A DNA stretch of 64,000 bases from Morchella semilibera. Its lineage: Eukaryota; Ascomycota; Pezizomycetes; Pezizales; Morchellaceae. The notes under the pieces were generated by a model, which was not told where the DNA came from, did not search any database, and was given only the letters and a program-made list of their open reading frames with translations. Numbering within the stretch: position 1 is the stretch's first letter; each line of letters starts with the position of its first letter. Below are positions 11,737 through 24,204 of this stretch, piece after piece. Position numbers and translations under genes: made by a program. The stretch covers positions 2,006,001-2,070,000 of the forward strand of contig WBVU01000004.1 in NCBI GenBank assembly GCA_009192285.1. Direction: 5' to 3'.

Positions 11737-13210
11737 ATGACTCTAAACTCTGTTGTCCTCTCTCCTACGTCGTCGACGTCCACCTCTGCTACCGGTTCCG
11801 GGAGCAGTGCCGTCGTCAACGCATCGCGTCTACGGGAAAACCAGCGACGTAGCAGAGCCAGGAAGAAGGAGTACCTGGTATCTCTGGAGGCGCGTTTACA
11901 GGCGTGCCAGAGGACTGGAGTAGAGGCAAACGTCGAGATTCAGGTCGCAGCGAAGAAAGTTGTTCGAGAAAACAAACTGCTGCGAGCTATGCTGGTCAGA
12001 CGTGGAGTAACTGATTCTGAAATCAATAAAACATTGAAAGATGGAGGAGAAGAAGAAGGTTCAGATGAAGTTGGGAGATCTGAGTCGGCTGTAGAGGGGG
12101 TTTTAAGGGTGTTAGGGAAACGACCTTGCGGTGGTGAGCCAACAACAGGAGGGGCCGCCATGCAATGCAAGCCTTTTAGATCTTGTGAGGGGCAGAAAAG
12201 AACTGCAAACGAGCGATGCAACTCCACCGGAACGGTTGCTACGAGAGGTGCGGAACGGGGAGGAGGACGAGGAGCCGTAAATGGAGGAGCCCCTACACTA
12301 GCTGTTGCAACATCAAAAGTATGGGTTTTTTTCTTTCTTTTCTTTTCTTGCTGATCAAAGCCTGAATATCTATACGCTCTCTTGCCTACGCGCCATTATA
12401 TGTATATTGGTGAGAAGTAAAGGGTTCATGCGCGATGATGACGGTAAGTGGGTAAGGCTATATGTAGGTAAGGAGTGGTGGGCGAGATATGACGAGGTGA
12501 AGGTTGGAGTTGGAGGAGCCCTGCATTTTTTTATATATCGTGTGTCGTTTGTTTTTTTTATATATGAAAATTAACGTCTCTCCCTTCCAATCTAGCTCCC
12601 TTCCCCGCCTTTACAGCCGCCACACCAACAGCATACATCCTCCAATTACCCCACGCCTACACATACGCCAACTACCGCATCCGCCTCACGGTATCCAATC
12701 CCAACATCCGCTCCTCAACTAACCGATTTCTACAACTACAATATCTCTTCCGCTCAATCACAACCCACGTATATGACTTCTCCGACAATCTCATCACCCT
12801 CCCCACCATCCTATAACTCATTTGAAATGACCCCCACTACTCCTACCCTCACTAACAATTCCTCCTCCTCCCGCTGCTCTCAGCCTCAAAGCTCATTCTA
12901 CCTAACCTCACAACCCCAGTGTGCCCCACTAAGAATGATCCCGTCTTCGATGCCCTCCTGTTGCCCTACCCAACGCCCTCTATATGCAACTGCCACTTCC
13001 TCTTGTGCCTCCGCCTATCAAACGGCAGCTATCGCATCTACCACCACCCCGTGTCACCTTGCACAATCGTTCATCAACCAATTACATCCCGGCCTGCCAG
13101 GCGAGAACGCTAGTAACCTGATTGAGGAGATCTGCCCATCTGGCATGATGCAGGGCGGTCAGTGCCATGTCGACAATGCTGTACTCTTTGGAGTACTCGA
13201 TCGAATCTGA
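11737..13210 (+). CDS. bZIP transcription factor, 2 exons
   Basis: Exons are 11737-12318 and 12596-13210, giving about 398 aa. The basic region lies at about residues 34-50 (RLRENQRRSRARKKEYL), the NQRRSRARxKEY type frequent in filamentous fungi, followed by a short leucine-zipper-like coiled coil (SLEARLQAC...VVRENKLLRAML) to about residue 90. The middle is acidic, then Gly/Arg-rich. The second exon is rich in Pro, Ser, Thr and Gln with scattered Cys, ending in a helix with FINQLHPGLPG and EEICPSG. The intron (12319-12595, GTATGG...CTAG, 277 nt) is phase 0. The product is expected to be a nuclear DNA-binding regulator. The fold is clear; its targets are not. An in-frame TTG four codons upstream is not the likely start. 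The immediate 3' region carries a GGA repeat. Confidence 0.87.
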
Positions 13211-16013
13211 CTATATATTACGGGCCCAATGGCCCAGTTCTATCTTTGTCATCACTACCGCCGTCATCCTTGTTGTTATTGTTACCGTTGCTTCTGTTTG
13301 AGTACTCTTCTGTTTGAGTATCATATTCCTTTTCTACTCTGCATTGCTACTATCTTTCTTCTGTTTTCGAGCATGATACCACTATTATTCTCATTTGTTT
13401 CTCCACCTGTATATAATAATTTGCATTGTTTTCGATTGCGAGGAGCCGCTGGGGGGAAGGAGGAGTTGCTGCCACTAGTAGTACTTGGTACATACGGCGA
13501 GTATATGGATATGTACATAGACATTACTACTACCACGCATGCATCTGATATTTGGGGAGGAAACGGTGGGGGAAACGGGGGAGGGGCAGGAGAGGGAGGA
13601 GGAGGAGGAGGAGGAGGAGGAGGAGGGGCATGATCAGCGAGTCCATTATTCAACAAACTCGGCCGATAACAAAAATAAAATAAGAAATCAACTTTCTAAC
13701 CAATCTCGTTGAACAGGATGGTCAAACTGCACTCGAAACCCAAGAAACAATGCCAGGGTCCCACACACCCACACACCGCAAAGTGCCCATTGGACCATCT
13801 ACCGAGAAAGCCCTGCAGATGTCAGTTGGGGGGTAAAAGCAATTTCTAAAGTAAATTAGCGAGCAGCCGACTCCGCCCGACCCGACCCACTGGGTACATG
13901 TGCAGTGGTGGTAAAGAGGATGGAAGGGATTCCCCCTTTCCTCTCCTCCTTTCTAAAACAAAGCCCTCAATACCTACTACTACTTATTACTCCAACCCTG
14001 CTCCGCCAAACGGAAGTGGGAGGGGAGGGGGTGGATACATAGCAGAGCAAGACTGGAACCACATTCTCTCCGATTTGTGGCCGGAGAGGTAGGCAAGGCA
14101 TGTGGTCAATGATCATTGTGGCAGGATACTTCTCCATGCAGTGCAGTGCAGGTTGCATGAGATGGTTGTTGTTGTTGTTGGACCCTTCACCCTATCACAA
14201 CCTCCAAACCGAGCACGCACGGTCCGGCAGCTGGACAAAACGCACTTTTGGGCTCCCCCCCCCCTGTAAAAGAACCGTTTGCAGGACCGGGCCCCCCCAC
14301 ACCGGGTACGTGCTTTTAAGTTTTTTTTTTCCCACATTTCAATTATTCCCTGGCGGCCCGGCGCGGCCCGCCCGGTGCCAGATCGATGTTGACTGCCTGT
14401 GTTTCGATCTCGTGGGGTTCGATCTCGTCTCGTGGGTACGCGTGCTCTACATGTAGGCATATCATACATACATACGTTCTGGAACCTTAACTGTACCTAC
14501 ATTGTACCGCTGGCTCGGGATCCCATCCTACCCACCACCACCCCCATCCCAGGATCAGCCAGACCAATAGAATCCCAACGCTGCTGGCCTAACTCCCGCA
14601 CACATACCCTTGACGGGCGTATATCACTGACTGACCGGGTTACAGGCAAGGCTCGCTCACATCGTGCACTGAATCAGAGACAAGGCAAATGGCGTGTGAC
14701 AGGGCCAGGAGGGTATGCACGCGTAACCTACCCCCACCCGCCTGCCTGTCATGTAAGATGTGCTGTGGATGGGTATAAACTACATACGAGTCAGCGGGTG
14801 TGGTGGCTCTGGTACATGTATTGCGGTAACCCGCGGTACCGTACGTACCGGTACCAGCACACGTCAGTACTGTATCTCTCTCATGCACAGGCCTGCGAAC
14901 TTTATGGCACATTAATTGGCGGTGTTATAGTAGCTCTAGGCGCTCACGCGTGAGAGTGATTTTCACGTCCAGGACGACACAAGTACTTAGGTAGCCTCTC
15001 GATTTCGATCGCAGAAATCATAAAAACAGTTGATACTATTTGACAACTGATCTGAAGCAAACACCTGTCTTCGACCCACTAGTTGAAGGGGACACATACT
15101 AGCTCCAGATCACGTATCACGTCGTGTCAGTCTTGTTCCCAGACCTACATAATTAACTTGTTTGTGGTGGTATGTAGTATTTTAACAAACCGGAACTAAC
15201 GGTCCGCCCAAAGTGTTTGTCCCAGTCCCGCGGTTGCTATGCCGAGAAGTTACCGCCCCAGACCCTAGCCACGGTAACGAACCCGTCACAAACATCACGC
15301 CTTATGGAGTAGTAATCACCAGCACCCCTCCCGCACGACCCCTAACCCTAACCGCACTTAGCATCCCGCGCCGCCGCGGGAGGGGGAGGGGACTTTCTAG
15401 ATCGAGCTAGTGTACTAGCAAGCTAGCGTAGCCACATGTGAGTAGGCGGGTAGCCCCATGACTAACTGACTAAAAACACCCCCTGCCCTACACACGAGTG
15501 ACAACCCATGACGCCCATCACCTCCCCCTCCTCTCTCCCACCACCGCCGCAACACAAACATCAAGTTGCGAGCCGGGGAAAATATATCCTACCTGTAATA
15601 ATTGTGGTAAGGTCTAGACCACTTATATTATGTCATTACTGTTGTCTGCCAAGGCGATTATTGTTATAAAAGGGCTATTAAATTCCCTCCTGTATTACCA
15701 CAAGATATCATATTCGCCAAAGTCATTATTTCTGACAAAGTAAACAAGCCCACCTCCATTTCTGCACCCCCTGCTTTCTACCACACATCTGTGAGTGGAG
15801 TGGGATAGATGCGAGTGATAGCCCATGATTGGATGACTACATGTAGACTGGAATGAATGAATGAATGGATGGACATTTTTTTATTTTCTCTACTTGTTAC
15901 ATATTCTCGTACTATACATATTATAAACACCGTCCCGCTCTCACCAAACCAAACCAAACCAAACCAAAGAACAGAAAAACCCAAAATTACACCTCACCCC
16001 CCCCCCCCCAGCT
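13211..16013. other. Intergenic, GC-rich parts, no gene seen
   Basis: The gap holds the bZIP 3' region with a (GGA)n run at about 13596-13626, a GC-rich block near 14200-14900 with a 10-base C run (14255-14264), a short telomere-like CCCTAACCCTAACC at 15340-15353, a GAAT tetranucleotide repeat near 15852-15868, a CCAAA repeat near 15945-15966 and a 13-base C run at 15997-16009. Open frames such as 13229-13633 and 14399-14953 are low-complexity or restriction-like chance frames. Confidence 0.5.
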
Positions 16014-16930
16014 CTAAAAGTTCTGCCCCCGCCCCACATACCCGCCCTGCACACCCCCCACGGCCGGATCGAACCGTCCGTTCCTCGCCGTCTCCAACTC
16101 ACTGGCACCATCATACGGCGCCGGAGCGCGATACTCCCTCATGGGCGGCGCGCTGCCCATGCCGTCCGCGCCGCCGCCGCCTCTGAACCCGGGGGCCTCG
16201 TACGGCGCCACGGTGGGGCTGTTGTTGGTATACGCCGTCTCCTCGCTCGCGCGGGCGAACGGCTTCTGCGTGACGGAGCCCCTTCGGTTGTGGTGGTGTC
16301 CGCCGGAGCCGGGCAGCGCAAGGAGGGACAGCACCATTGCCGCGAGGAGGAGGACCGCGAGGGCGATTGCCAGGGCGAAGCAGGCCTTGTCGAGGTTGCA
16401 GAGCAGGCGTGGCGGGGCGCGCGTGTCGGCTGTTGTGGTGGCGGTGGTGGTGAGGTAGAGGGATGCGGGGAGGTTGTTTGTTGATTTTGGGACGCTCGGG
16501 GACCATGATTCGACTCTGCTGCAGGAGTTTGAGTGGCGGGAGCCGCGGAGGAGGATGGCGATTGCGATGAAGCCGCCCGTGAGGAGCAGGTCTGTGAATA
16601 GGGTGAAGAGGAAGAAGAGGCGGTGGCCGAAACAGGTTGCGAGGAGGGTGAGGAGGGTGTAGAGGGCGGCGACGCAGGACTGGGTTAGGGTTAGGGTTAG
16701 TTTGCTTTGGTTGGTTTGGTTTGGGGAGGGGGGAAGTGACTTACGATGACCTCGATGGCGTAGAGGGCGTTGGGGAGCTGACCGTCGGATCCACCGTTGA
16801 CGTGGAGGTGGTTCCGTGAGAATTGGTAGACGTGGAAGCTGGCTACACCCACGATGAAGAGAGAGAGGAGGAGCTGCAGGGCCCTCAGTGGTAGCAAGAG
16901 GGTCTTGAGGATGCGGGTGCCCATGGCCAT
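16014..16930 (-). CDS. MARVEL-like four-helix membrane protein, 2 exons
   Basis: Exons are 16930-16745 and 16679-16014, giving about 283 aa. Four hydrophobic segments are visible: ALQLLLSLFIVGVASFHVY (about 15-35), the stretch spanning the splice join, ALYAIEVI to SCVAALYTLLTLLATC (about 54-80), FFLFTLFTDLLLTGGFIAIAILL (about 83-107), and KACFALAIALAVLLLAAMVLSLLAL (about 150-176). This is the layout of fungal MARVEL-domain proteins, including the soluble loop ending in CNLDKACFALA. The C-terminal 100 residues are a Gly/Pro/Arg/Asn-rich cytoplasmic tail. The intron (16744-16680, GTAAGT...CCAG) is phase 0 and contains three telomere-like CCCTAA units. The start is the ATG at 16930; upstream in frame only TTG is available. 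Role in membrane organisation is inferred from the family. Confidence 0.8.
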
Positions 16931-17819
16931 GTTTTCGACTGTGGTGTATATATTATTCCCGCAATTAATCAATCAATCAGTCAACGAAGAGGAGGATATA
17001 TATGGGATTGATGGATGGATGGAGGTGAAGGAAGGGTCAATGGATGGGATTCGATAGTGCCATCCCGGTTCTTTAAAGGGAAGGCAGCCAAGGTAGTTAC
17101 GTCGATGCATTTCAAGATTTGATTCCCAGTGTGTGTGAGTATGTATCTTTGGGGGGGTGGGTGGGATGTGGGGGGTGTGGTGGTGGTGGTGGTGGGTGAT
17201 TGCGGGCGATTGTTGATTTCTGGTTGTGGTGGGCAGGGGAGAACTTGAATTTCATCTCATGCAGGGAACCGTCATGCGGCGTCATGATCGACGGGAATAG
17301 ACAGGGATTGTGGGGTTAGGGTTGAAGGGTTCTGTCCCAGTTATAAGTAGTAGGTAATATATATAGAGTACATGTATGCACCGGGTGCTAACTGGTGATG
17401 GTACTCAGAGTGCTAATACTTGTTCCTGATGAGATAGAGTAGATACATGAATGCTCTACTAGAAGAGAAAAGAGGAACTGTGCTTGTATCAAGGTGACTC
17501 TATCTTCTATCTAGACAAGTGACGTTGCCCACCCAAGCCCTGGTCCCCCTCCCTTCCAGACGGTTCGATTCCAAGTAAACCCTCCCCCCCCCCCTTGAAA
17601 TTCACTGCCCCCCTCTACACAGATCTTCAGGCGACCTCGGGTCTATATACTCTAGGGTAGAATAGATACATTGGGTCTGTGTTGCCGGGTGGTAAGTAGA
17701 TATCAATTCTGCTAAGGTTTCTATTTGAATTAGAGTATTATTTTCTTTATTACTACATACTTTCATTATCTACTCTACGTCACAGGTCTCACTAGGGACA
17801 GAGAACAAAAACAAAAAAA
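16931..17819. other. Intergenic, repeats only
   Basis: No gene is seen. The stretch holds G/T-rich simple repeats (GGTGGTGG near 17175-17195), an 11-base C run at 17584-17594 and one TACATGTA (about 17369). A GGTTCGATTCC string near 17562 resembles a tRNA B box, but no cloverleaf or A box accompanies it. Confidence 0.5.
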
Positions 17820-18598
17820 TCACGCACTCACCCCACTGCCATTCCCCTTCCCCTCCCCCTTCCCCTCCTCCTCCCCCTCCTCCTCCCCCTTCCCCTCCTC
17901 CCCCACCCCCACCCCCTTCCCCGCCTCCTCCACCTCCGCCCTAATCCTCTCCCTCGCCACCATTAGCGCCTTCCCCAGTAGATTCAACCCCCAGCGCTCC
18001 CTCCTCCCACTCGCCGCCTCATCCCTAGCCTTCTCCGCGCCCCTACCCACCCCCCACACCCGATCCCTCGGACTCGCCTCCACCAGCTCCCTCTCCCGCG
18101 TCGCCAGCAGCGGGGCCGGCTGCGCGCGGAACCGCCAGTAGCTCCCCTCCTCGACGATGCCGCTGCGCCGCGAGACCCACACGTCCTCGTCGAAGCCGCT
18201 CACGGCGCGCCCGAGCGCACGCTGCAGCCGTGGGTCCTCCGTCTCAAGAACCTCGGCGGCGATGGCGGCGTCGCCAAATAGGTGCGCTTTGCGGTGCATC
18301 ATGAACCTGGTCTAGTTAGATATATATAGATATACAGAGTGTGGAGGGGGAGAGAGGAGGGGACGTACTGCTCGGCGCAGCTGTAGGTCGTTGTGCCGTT
18401 TCCGTCTGGCGAGGGCGCAGTGAACGGCGTGGTGTACCATTGCGAGAAGATGCCGTGGGGGGACTCGTGCGGCTTCCAGAAGAAGATGGGACCGTCGTTG
18501 TCGTCGTTATCGGCGGCGGCGGCGGCGGCGGAGGGGGGGCCTGATGGGCGGGAGCCTGTGGGTTTGGAAGCTCTTTTTGGGCGGCGGGTGCGTGGCAT
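17820..18598 (-). CDS. NADAR (YbiA/DUF1768) family protein, 2 exons
   Basis: Exons are 18598-18369 and 18306-17820, giving about 238 aa. The NADAR domain is recognisable from FFWKPHESPHGIFSQWYTTPF (about 39-59), the CAEQFMMHRKAHLFGD segment restored by splicing, LGRAVSGFDEDVWVSRRSGIV and LVEASPRDRVWGVG. The family comprises predicted N-glycosidases; characterised members act on riboflavin-pathway intermediates (YbiA) or remove ADP-ribose from modified guanine, so a nucleobase- or ADP-ribose-related hydrolase is the best guess. The conserved Glu of AEQ and the ASPxDxxWG motif are present. The N-terminus is basic with an alanine run. The C-terminal 35 residues are a Gly/Glu/Lys repeat of probably no catalytic value. 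The intron (18368-18307, GTACGT...CCAG) is phase 2. It lies about 0.9 kb upstream of the MARVEL gene on the same strand. Confidence 0.9.
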
Positions 18599-20070
18599 GA
18601 TGCGTGAGGTTTGGAGAATGTGATAGTGATAGGGGGTGGAGGGAGAGAGGGCTGGACGCTGGGTTTTGATATGGACGAGGTGTGAGTCAGTCAGTCAGTC
18701 AGACCCCCCCAACCCCTCTTCCCCCAAAAGCATAAGTAGGTATGTAAATACAAACCCACATTGGGTCTCTCCTGCGCTTTAAAGCTGCGAGACCCCAGGA
18801 CCTTCGTGGTAGCAACGGGTGTGGAGTTCTTTGTATATAGTTAGCGAGGTCTTTTAGAACCTTTTAAGAACTATGAGCTCTATGAGCTTGGTGTCTTGGT
18901 GTATTCAGCCTGCTCTCGATCTCATTCATGGTTACCATCATGACCTCTGCGGGTAGCGTGTTCATACCACCACCTCCGGCTGGTACAGCCAAAGCTTGCT
19001 ATTTATAAGGGTAGCTACACTCTGGCCCTCTCGCTTTCATTTGTGTGCTTAGAGTAAGCTCACTATAAGGGTACAAATCTGGGTCTCGAGCGTACGCTTT
19101 CGCCGCAGCCAGACGCTATTAAACACACCTCACCAAGCTAAGGACACACACGAGCAGTCGATAACCGAGGACAGTATATAGTACCTCTCCGGGCTCGCCA
19201 AATATCCCGGCGGTCCAGCAAATCGGGTCCTCGGGGTGTTATTATAAGTGCAGGTCAATGTGTAGTAAGCCAATATGTAGCAAACGCGGCATTGTACCGA
19301 GGACGTCTTCGGGGTGCTGAAGGTCGTATATATTCAGGGCCCAGACGCCAACTGCCAGGCATTGATCCAACCAAAGTCTCGGTTTACAACTGGCGGTGCC
19401 ACTCGAAAGCACTGGACTGAAAGGTCTTTCGGACGTCTTTTCTATAAATTGTTCCTGTGTGTTTCGGGCTGATTGGCTACTTAGAATTGTTTGTTCTTGT
19501 GATAATCAATTGTATGACTTTGTCCTGTGAACGGATACTAACCGAGCGGGCGCGAGGTAGTGGAGCGTCGGCGAGGGGACGTAATACCTTTTTGTACGGA
19601 TTCGCCGCCTGGACGCTCGGCACCGTGCAGGACGCCAAGCCCACCGCCCAGCAGGCACAATGTCGGCTTGTGCTTTAAAGCGGCACCCTGTAGGGGCGGC
19701 GACGGGGCGCTCTCAGTCTGTAACCCCCCCCCCCCTCCCCAAGGGCGCGCGAGGGATAGTTGTAGATGTCCCCCGGGGGCCCCTAGTACTACAAAGGATT
19801 TTTTTTACGGGTCATTTCTTACAAGCTCACAATGCCGCCTTCTTGTGGAATACATGTATCTATATACAATATGGGATGGTTTCGGAATTCCACTACCTGT
19901 ACTCTATATACATGTAATATATGAAATAATTATATAATCTGACCTCACTAGCCCGTGGAACCCCATTGTTTAACAAAACAATTAAAAATATGTCATTTCT
20001 ATATGTAAATAAGTATATATATACAATGCGGCTCGAGGCTAACTGCCCGATGGATTCAACATATCAAATC
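18599..20070. other. Intergenic, no gene seen
   Basis: No domain-bearing frame. A GTCA repeat lies near 18685-18700 and a 12-base C run at 19724-19735. Two TACATGTA copies sit at about 19851 and 19908. Overlapping plus-strand frames at 19457-19937 are not convincing. Confidence 0.5.
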
Positions 20071-20829
20071 CTAATGTTCTTTTAGAAGCCTAACAATTTC
20101 CTTATTCTGCCAAGACTCTGCAAGTTCAAGTATCGTTAAGCCATAAATGTCTCTCACATTTAAATCTAACCCCTCAGTCAACAATATCCTACACAAACCC
20201 TCGTATCCAAACTCCACAGCCCATGAAACAGCCATCCTCCCAGTATTGTCCACAAGGGATACATCTGCGCCCTCCTCAAGCAATAGCTGGGCTATGCCCA
20301 CATACCCTCCCACTGCTGCCCAGTGAAGTGCTGTACCCCGATATTGTTGACTATCGGCCATGGACGACCCATCAAAGCTCTGAAAATTGATTTCTTCCCT
20401 GCAAAAACCGCTCTTGAGAACTAGCCTAACTACATCTTCTGATTGCGAAGAGACTGCCCAATGGAGGACGGTCGAGAGGTCGTTCGTGCGGGCATGAATG
20501 TCGGCCCCGTGATCAAGTAGCAACTTGATTGTACCGATATGCCCCTCAGATGCGGCCCGGTGAAGTGCAGTGAGGCCTTCACAATCACGGTCGTTAACCC
20601 CTGATACACCCGTCTCTAACAGTAGCCGGACCAAAGGTTCGTATCCTTTAGATGCGGCCCACATGAATGCTGTAACCCCGAGCTTATCCTCGATCGCATG
20701 CTTGTACATTACGCTTCGTAGGAGATGTGAGAGCTGTTTATTCCCCCGAAGAAGAGAACTGAGATCTTTTGGGCCGAGATAAGCTGCAACGAGGAAGAGC
20801 AGTTCATTTGGGAGATCTAGGAGTAACAT
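20071..20829 (-). CDS. F-box-like ankyrin-repeat protein, single exon
   Basis: The 252-aa product opens with an F-box-like segment (LLLDLPNELLFLVAAYLGPKDLSSLLR, about residues 2-28) followed by about six ankyrin repeats from residue 50 to the end. Typical units are GLTALHRAASEGHIGTIKLLL, STVLHWAVSSQSEDVVRLVL, GTALHWAAVGGYVGIAQLLL and GRMAVSWAVEFGYEGLCRILL. An insertion of about 15 residues (EEINFQSFDGSSMADSQQY) separates two units. Fungal proteins of this design may be substrate adaptors of SCF ubiquitin ligases or scaffolds; the partner is unknown. The last repeat ends almost at the stop codon. No intron is needed. The start is the first ATG of the frame. Confidence 0.88.
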   Translation of the reverse strand: MLLLDLPNELLFLVAAYLGPKDLSSLLRGNKQLSHLLRSVMYKHAIEDKLGVTAFMWAASKGYEPLVRLLLETGVSGVNDRDCEGLTALHRAASEGHIGTIKLLLDHGADIHARTNDLSTVLHWAVSSQSEDVVRLVLKSGFCREEINFQSFDGSSMADSQQYRGTALHWAAVGGYVGIAQLLLEEGADVSLVDNTGRMAVSWAVEFGYEGLCRILLTEGLDLNVRDIYGLTILELAESWQNKEIVRLLKEH

Positions 20830-23800
20830 TTCGTTTTGTGTAGATTGATAGAATCGCGGTATTAGTGAAATAAGGTTGCGCGGGATGGAGGCTCCACGGA
20901 CTCACCCGAGGGGTATTTAAAGGGCTTGATCTCAAAATCAGCTGGACGAAAAGCTGAATGCCGTCAATTATAGGTGTTCATGTCATATCTCTGCATAAAT
21001 CGATCTACAGGTGTAGTGATCACTGCGTCTTAGTGATATGGTCTGCGCACGTCACTAAGCCTATTGGTAGGTGTACGGGCACTTGATGTCTTACTTTGAA
21101 CGAGACACCTACCAGACGAAAAGTTAAGCATACCCCTCTCACCATATAGCACTTGAGATAAGTGGAAATGATTGTGATTCCGAAATTTCAATAGGTAATA
21201 TAGGTAAATAGATTTTGAAATGAAAAAATTCCTGTGAATCCTAAAGCATTTTGAATCAATCCCCACTAAATCCTTCAAGCCGTATTAGTATCAGGATCTT
21301 ATCCCCATTGGACTAAAAACTGTTCTGACCTTGGTGGGTCTCATGGGTCGAAGAGGCCAATAGCTGATTTCACAAAGTTTCAGGCCAAGGTGAGACATAG
21401 TGACGTCTGATTTGCTCGTTGCCCATAGATTGACGGATCGTCACCATCTATGATAATTGATTCTCGATAAACTAGAGCTGAATCATGCTTGCTTTTTTCT
21501 CGTACTTTGTCCAGTTTGTTTTGCCAGCACACTCGAAACTGCTGTGCAGGTAGGCTTAGGTCCGTAGTAGCCTTGTGATCATGAGCTAGTTATCGATTAG
21601 CTTAGCTTAGTTCTAAGAATATGATAGTTATGTTTGGAGCCATAGCACTGGCAGTATCTTAGTATTGTGCGTGGGTAGTGTTTGAAGGATTTGGCGTCCT
21701 AAGGTCTACCAATGAAATTGTTTTCTTTTGAATCCTGGAAGTCCCTGTGCCGCTTTAGGCAAACTAGTAAATGCTAACGTAAGTAGACCTCACTAAGCTG
21801 AAAGGCTCCTGGGATCCTGCATACTCATGTTACATACAGCGGAACCCCGATAGTAGTATATTCTCGATAGTAACATTGTTGGCCAATCCCAAACGAACCA
21901 CTATCGGGGCTGCACTGTATCTATTCTCGCAGGTTACTTGGGTATCAACAGTTAATTGACTAGCCTCCAATCCATGGATCATGGACCAATACAAAAAAAA
22001 ACGAGTGTTTGATTCTTTTTTGCCAAGAGCTTATTATTACTAACATTCTTAGCTTACTGGTCCAGGAATTTCTAAGCTTCTTGCATATTAGGACCCATCC
22101 GGCCATTAGCTAAACAGTAAGCATCGGGTTTCGCCAACAGGCCAATGGCACTTTATTTCGGAAGAATTTTTCCAACTAGAGATCCGTGATTGAACAGGCA
22201 TATTGCGAACCATAGGATATCGGTTATATTGACATTCCTCTCTTGCCCTAAAGATGAAGAGGCAGCCTTGGTGATGCCAATATCGAGGGGAGAGCCTATC
22301 GCATGGCCTTTGGGGTGACGGCCTCAATTGGTGCATTAAGCCATGGGTTACATTTAAACTATGATTCATTGGGAAGTAACAGAATACGAACCACTATTGG
22401 AAGTCGTGGTAGCCTTCTCAATCTAGAAACTACTGCACATAGTTATTTTCCGTAGAGAGTAGCATTCTCAGTAATACCAAATTAAATCTAATACTTGGGG
22501 GCCAACTAATAGAGTATGGCAGAGCAAATTCGGTCAGCGGTGTTAAGACGATGATATCACCCGCAGAGTGGTACTCTTTCTGTCAGCTTTCATAGGATGA
22601 TAGAACTAGGCACATATTCATTAATAGGATATACCTTGATAGCAATTGTCTGGTACTTTAGACCCATAGGTTAGACTCTAACCTCATATATTGGATTGAA
22701 GGGTAAATGGTAGTCTCGTGCCCATCCCCTATTATGATGTGGTTAGTTTTAGTACTTGAGTATTGACGTAGTTCACACCGGGCCGCCAAAGGGAGTGCTG
22801 GTGGATCTGGACACGAGACGAGGTAAATCCCAGGCTTACCGTACTTACGTAAATGAAGGGTTGCCCGGGTAAGAATCTCGGCGGATGCCAAAGCTTAGAA
22901 TTGGGCACATAAAGGTATATGTAGATAATCTCTTGGGACACATTTCCAGGACATTGACTCTGGAGTATAGTCTATAGGGGAGTGTTGTGTTGGTAGAGTT
23001 AAGGGTAAGCTTTAGGGGTTGCTTTTGCTATATGTGCCAAAGCTTAAGTTGACGACGCTATGCCGCCCTGCACAGTCGCTCTCTGCAATGGTCTTTTTAT
23101 CAAACCTGCACCCCCCCCCCATGAGGCCGGGCCCGTTTGGCTTCCAGGTAAACCTAGGCTGGTTTACTACCCTGCCGATGATCCGGCGCTGCGGCGGTCT
23201 AGTTCTTCTAGCGAAGTTGAAGGTATGAGAAACCCGGTGCTATAAAGGCCACAAGACGAAATTAATGTTCGTTAATAGCGACGTTGAGTTGCGTGAGAGA
23301 TACCGCCCTGAAGACTGTACAATCATACATGTACATGTAGTATCTATTAAAAGCAGTTTTCAGTTAACATATTATGTAACAACATGTGTCTCGCGAAAAT
23401 AATGGGATCCTACATGGATAGGATAAAGTAAAGTCCTTCCCAGACCAGCAACCTTCCCAGACCAGCAACGCCAGCTTCTAAAGTTATTAAACCCCGCCGA
23501 AAGAATATGGGGTCGATCATCGATGACGGACGCATGAAACACTCAATGCATGTGCCACAACGATTAATTGGTTTATTGGGGGCCGTTGCTGACACAGTTT
23601 TTATAGCCTACTCAAGAATTACCACAAATCCGATACGGGGTCAACTTACGTGTATAGAATTCGATTTTAACTTTTTTGAAGGAATTCTTACTGACCATAA
23701 CCTAATCTACCTTAGTGATGATAAAAGCTGAGGTGGCAAGGATTGTTGAAATTTACCACATTTATAAAAGGAAAAGATTTTATTATGACCTACCTCTAGA

Positions 23801-24204
23801 GCTGCGCCATCCGGGGTCACTAGATAGGCTATTATCTGTTCAATATAGCTCATGCTCAATCCGAGGTAGTGCCGGTATGTGTCTCCCATTCCAATTTCTA
23901 ATAAGCCAGCACAGACACATGCACATCAAGTCCTTTTAAAGTATCAATATATTCATGTATTTGCTAAGACTATGATCTGATTGTTCTTGTTTTCAGGGTC
24001 ACACTAGGGGGCTTTAATTGTCGCAAACGGCCTAATGATACTCGAATAGCTAACTGTGTGTGTTCACCCCGCTCCGCTCCAAGCGCCCTTCTGTGGATGG
24101 ACCTGATCCGCTTACAGCGTTCACCGATGATTCACTAGCTACTGCCTGTGTCTAAGCTCAAGAATCCACCAATCAAAGCCACAGATCCGCGGTACTCGAA
24201 CTGA
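20830..24204. other. Intergenic with one MITE, no gene seen
   Basis: Apart from the MITE at 21837-21917, nothing gene-like was found. A 17 bp unit (CCTTCCCAGACCAGCAA) is tandemly duplicated at 23435-23468, a 10-base C run lies at 23111-23120, and two overlapping TACATGTA copies lie at 23326-23339. Short open frames throughout have no domain resemblance. Confidence 0.5.
21837..21917. mobile_element. Pogo/Fot1-like MITE 1, 81 bp
   Basis: The element is flanked by TA on both sides (21835-21836 and 21918-21919). It begins CAGCGGAACCCCGATAGT and ends ACTATCGGGGCTGCACTG; the ends form imperfect inverted repeats of about 19 bp. CAG...CTG ends with a TA target duplication are typical of the pogo/Fot1 branch of Tc1-mariner. 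Inside the left end the CGATAGTA string is repeated, as transposase-binding sites often are. It is far too short to encode a transposase and no matching transposase lies in the window. Confidence 0.8.

Noticed and set aside
13229-13633. Plus-strand frame of 134 codons just after the bZIP stop
   Set aside because: It lies in the probable 3' UTR and is low-complexity, ending in a polyglycine run from a GGA repeat.
17555-17580. GGTTCGATTCC string resembling a tRNA B box
   Set aside because: No A box, acceptor stem or anticodon arm could be drawn around it.
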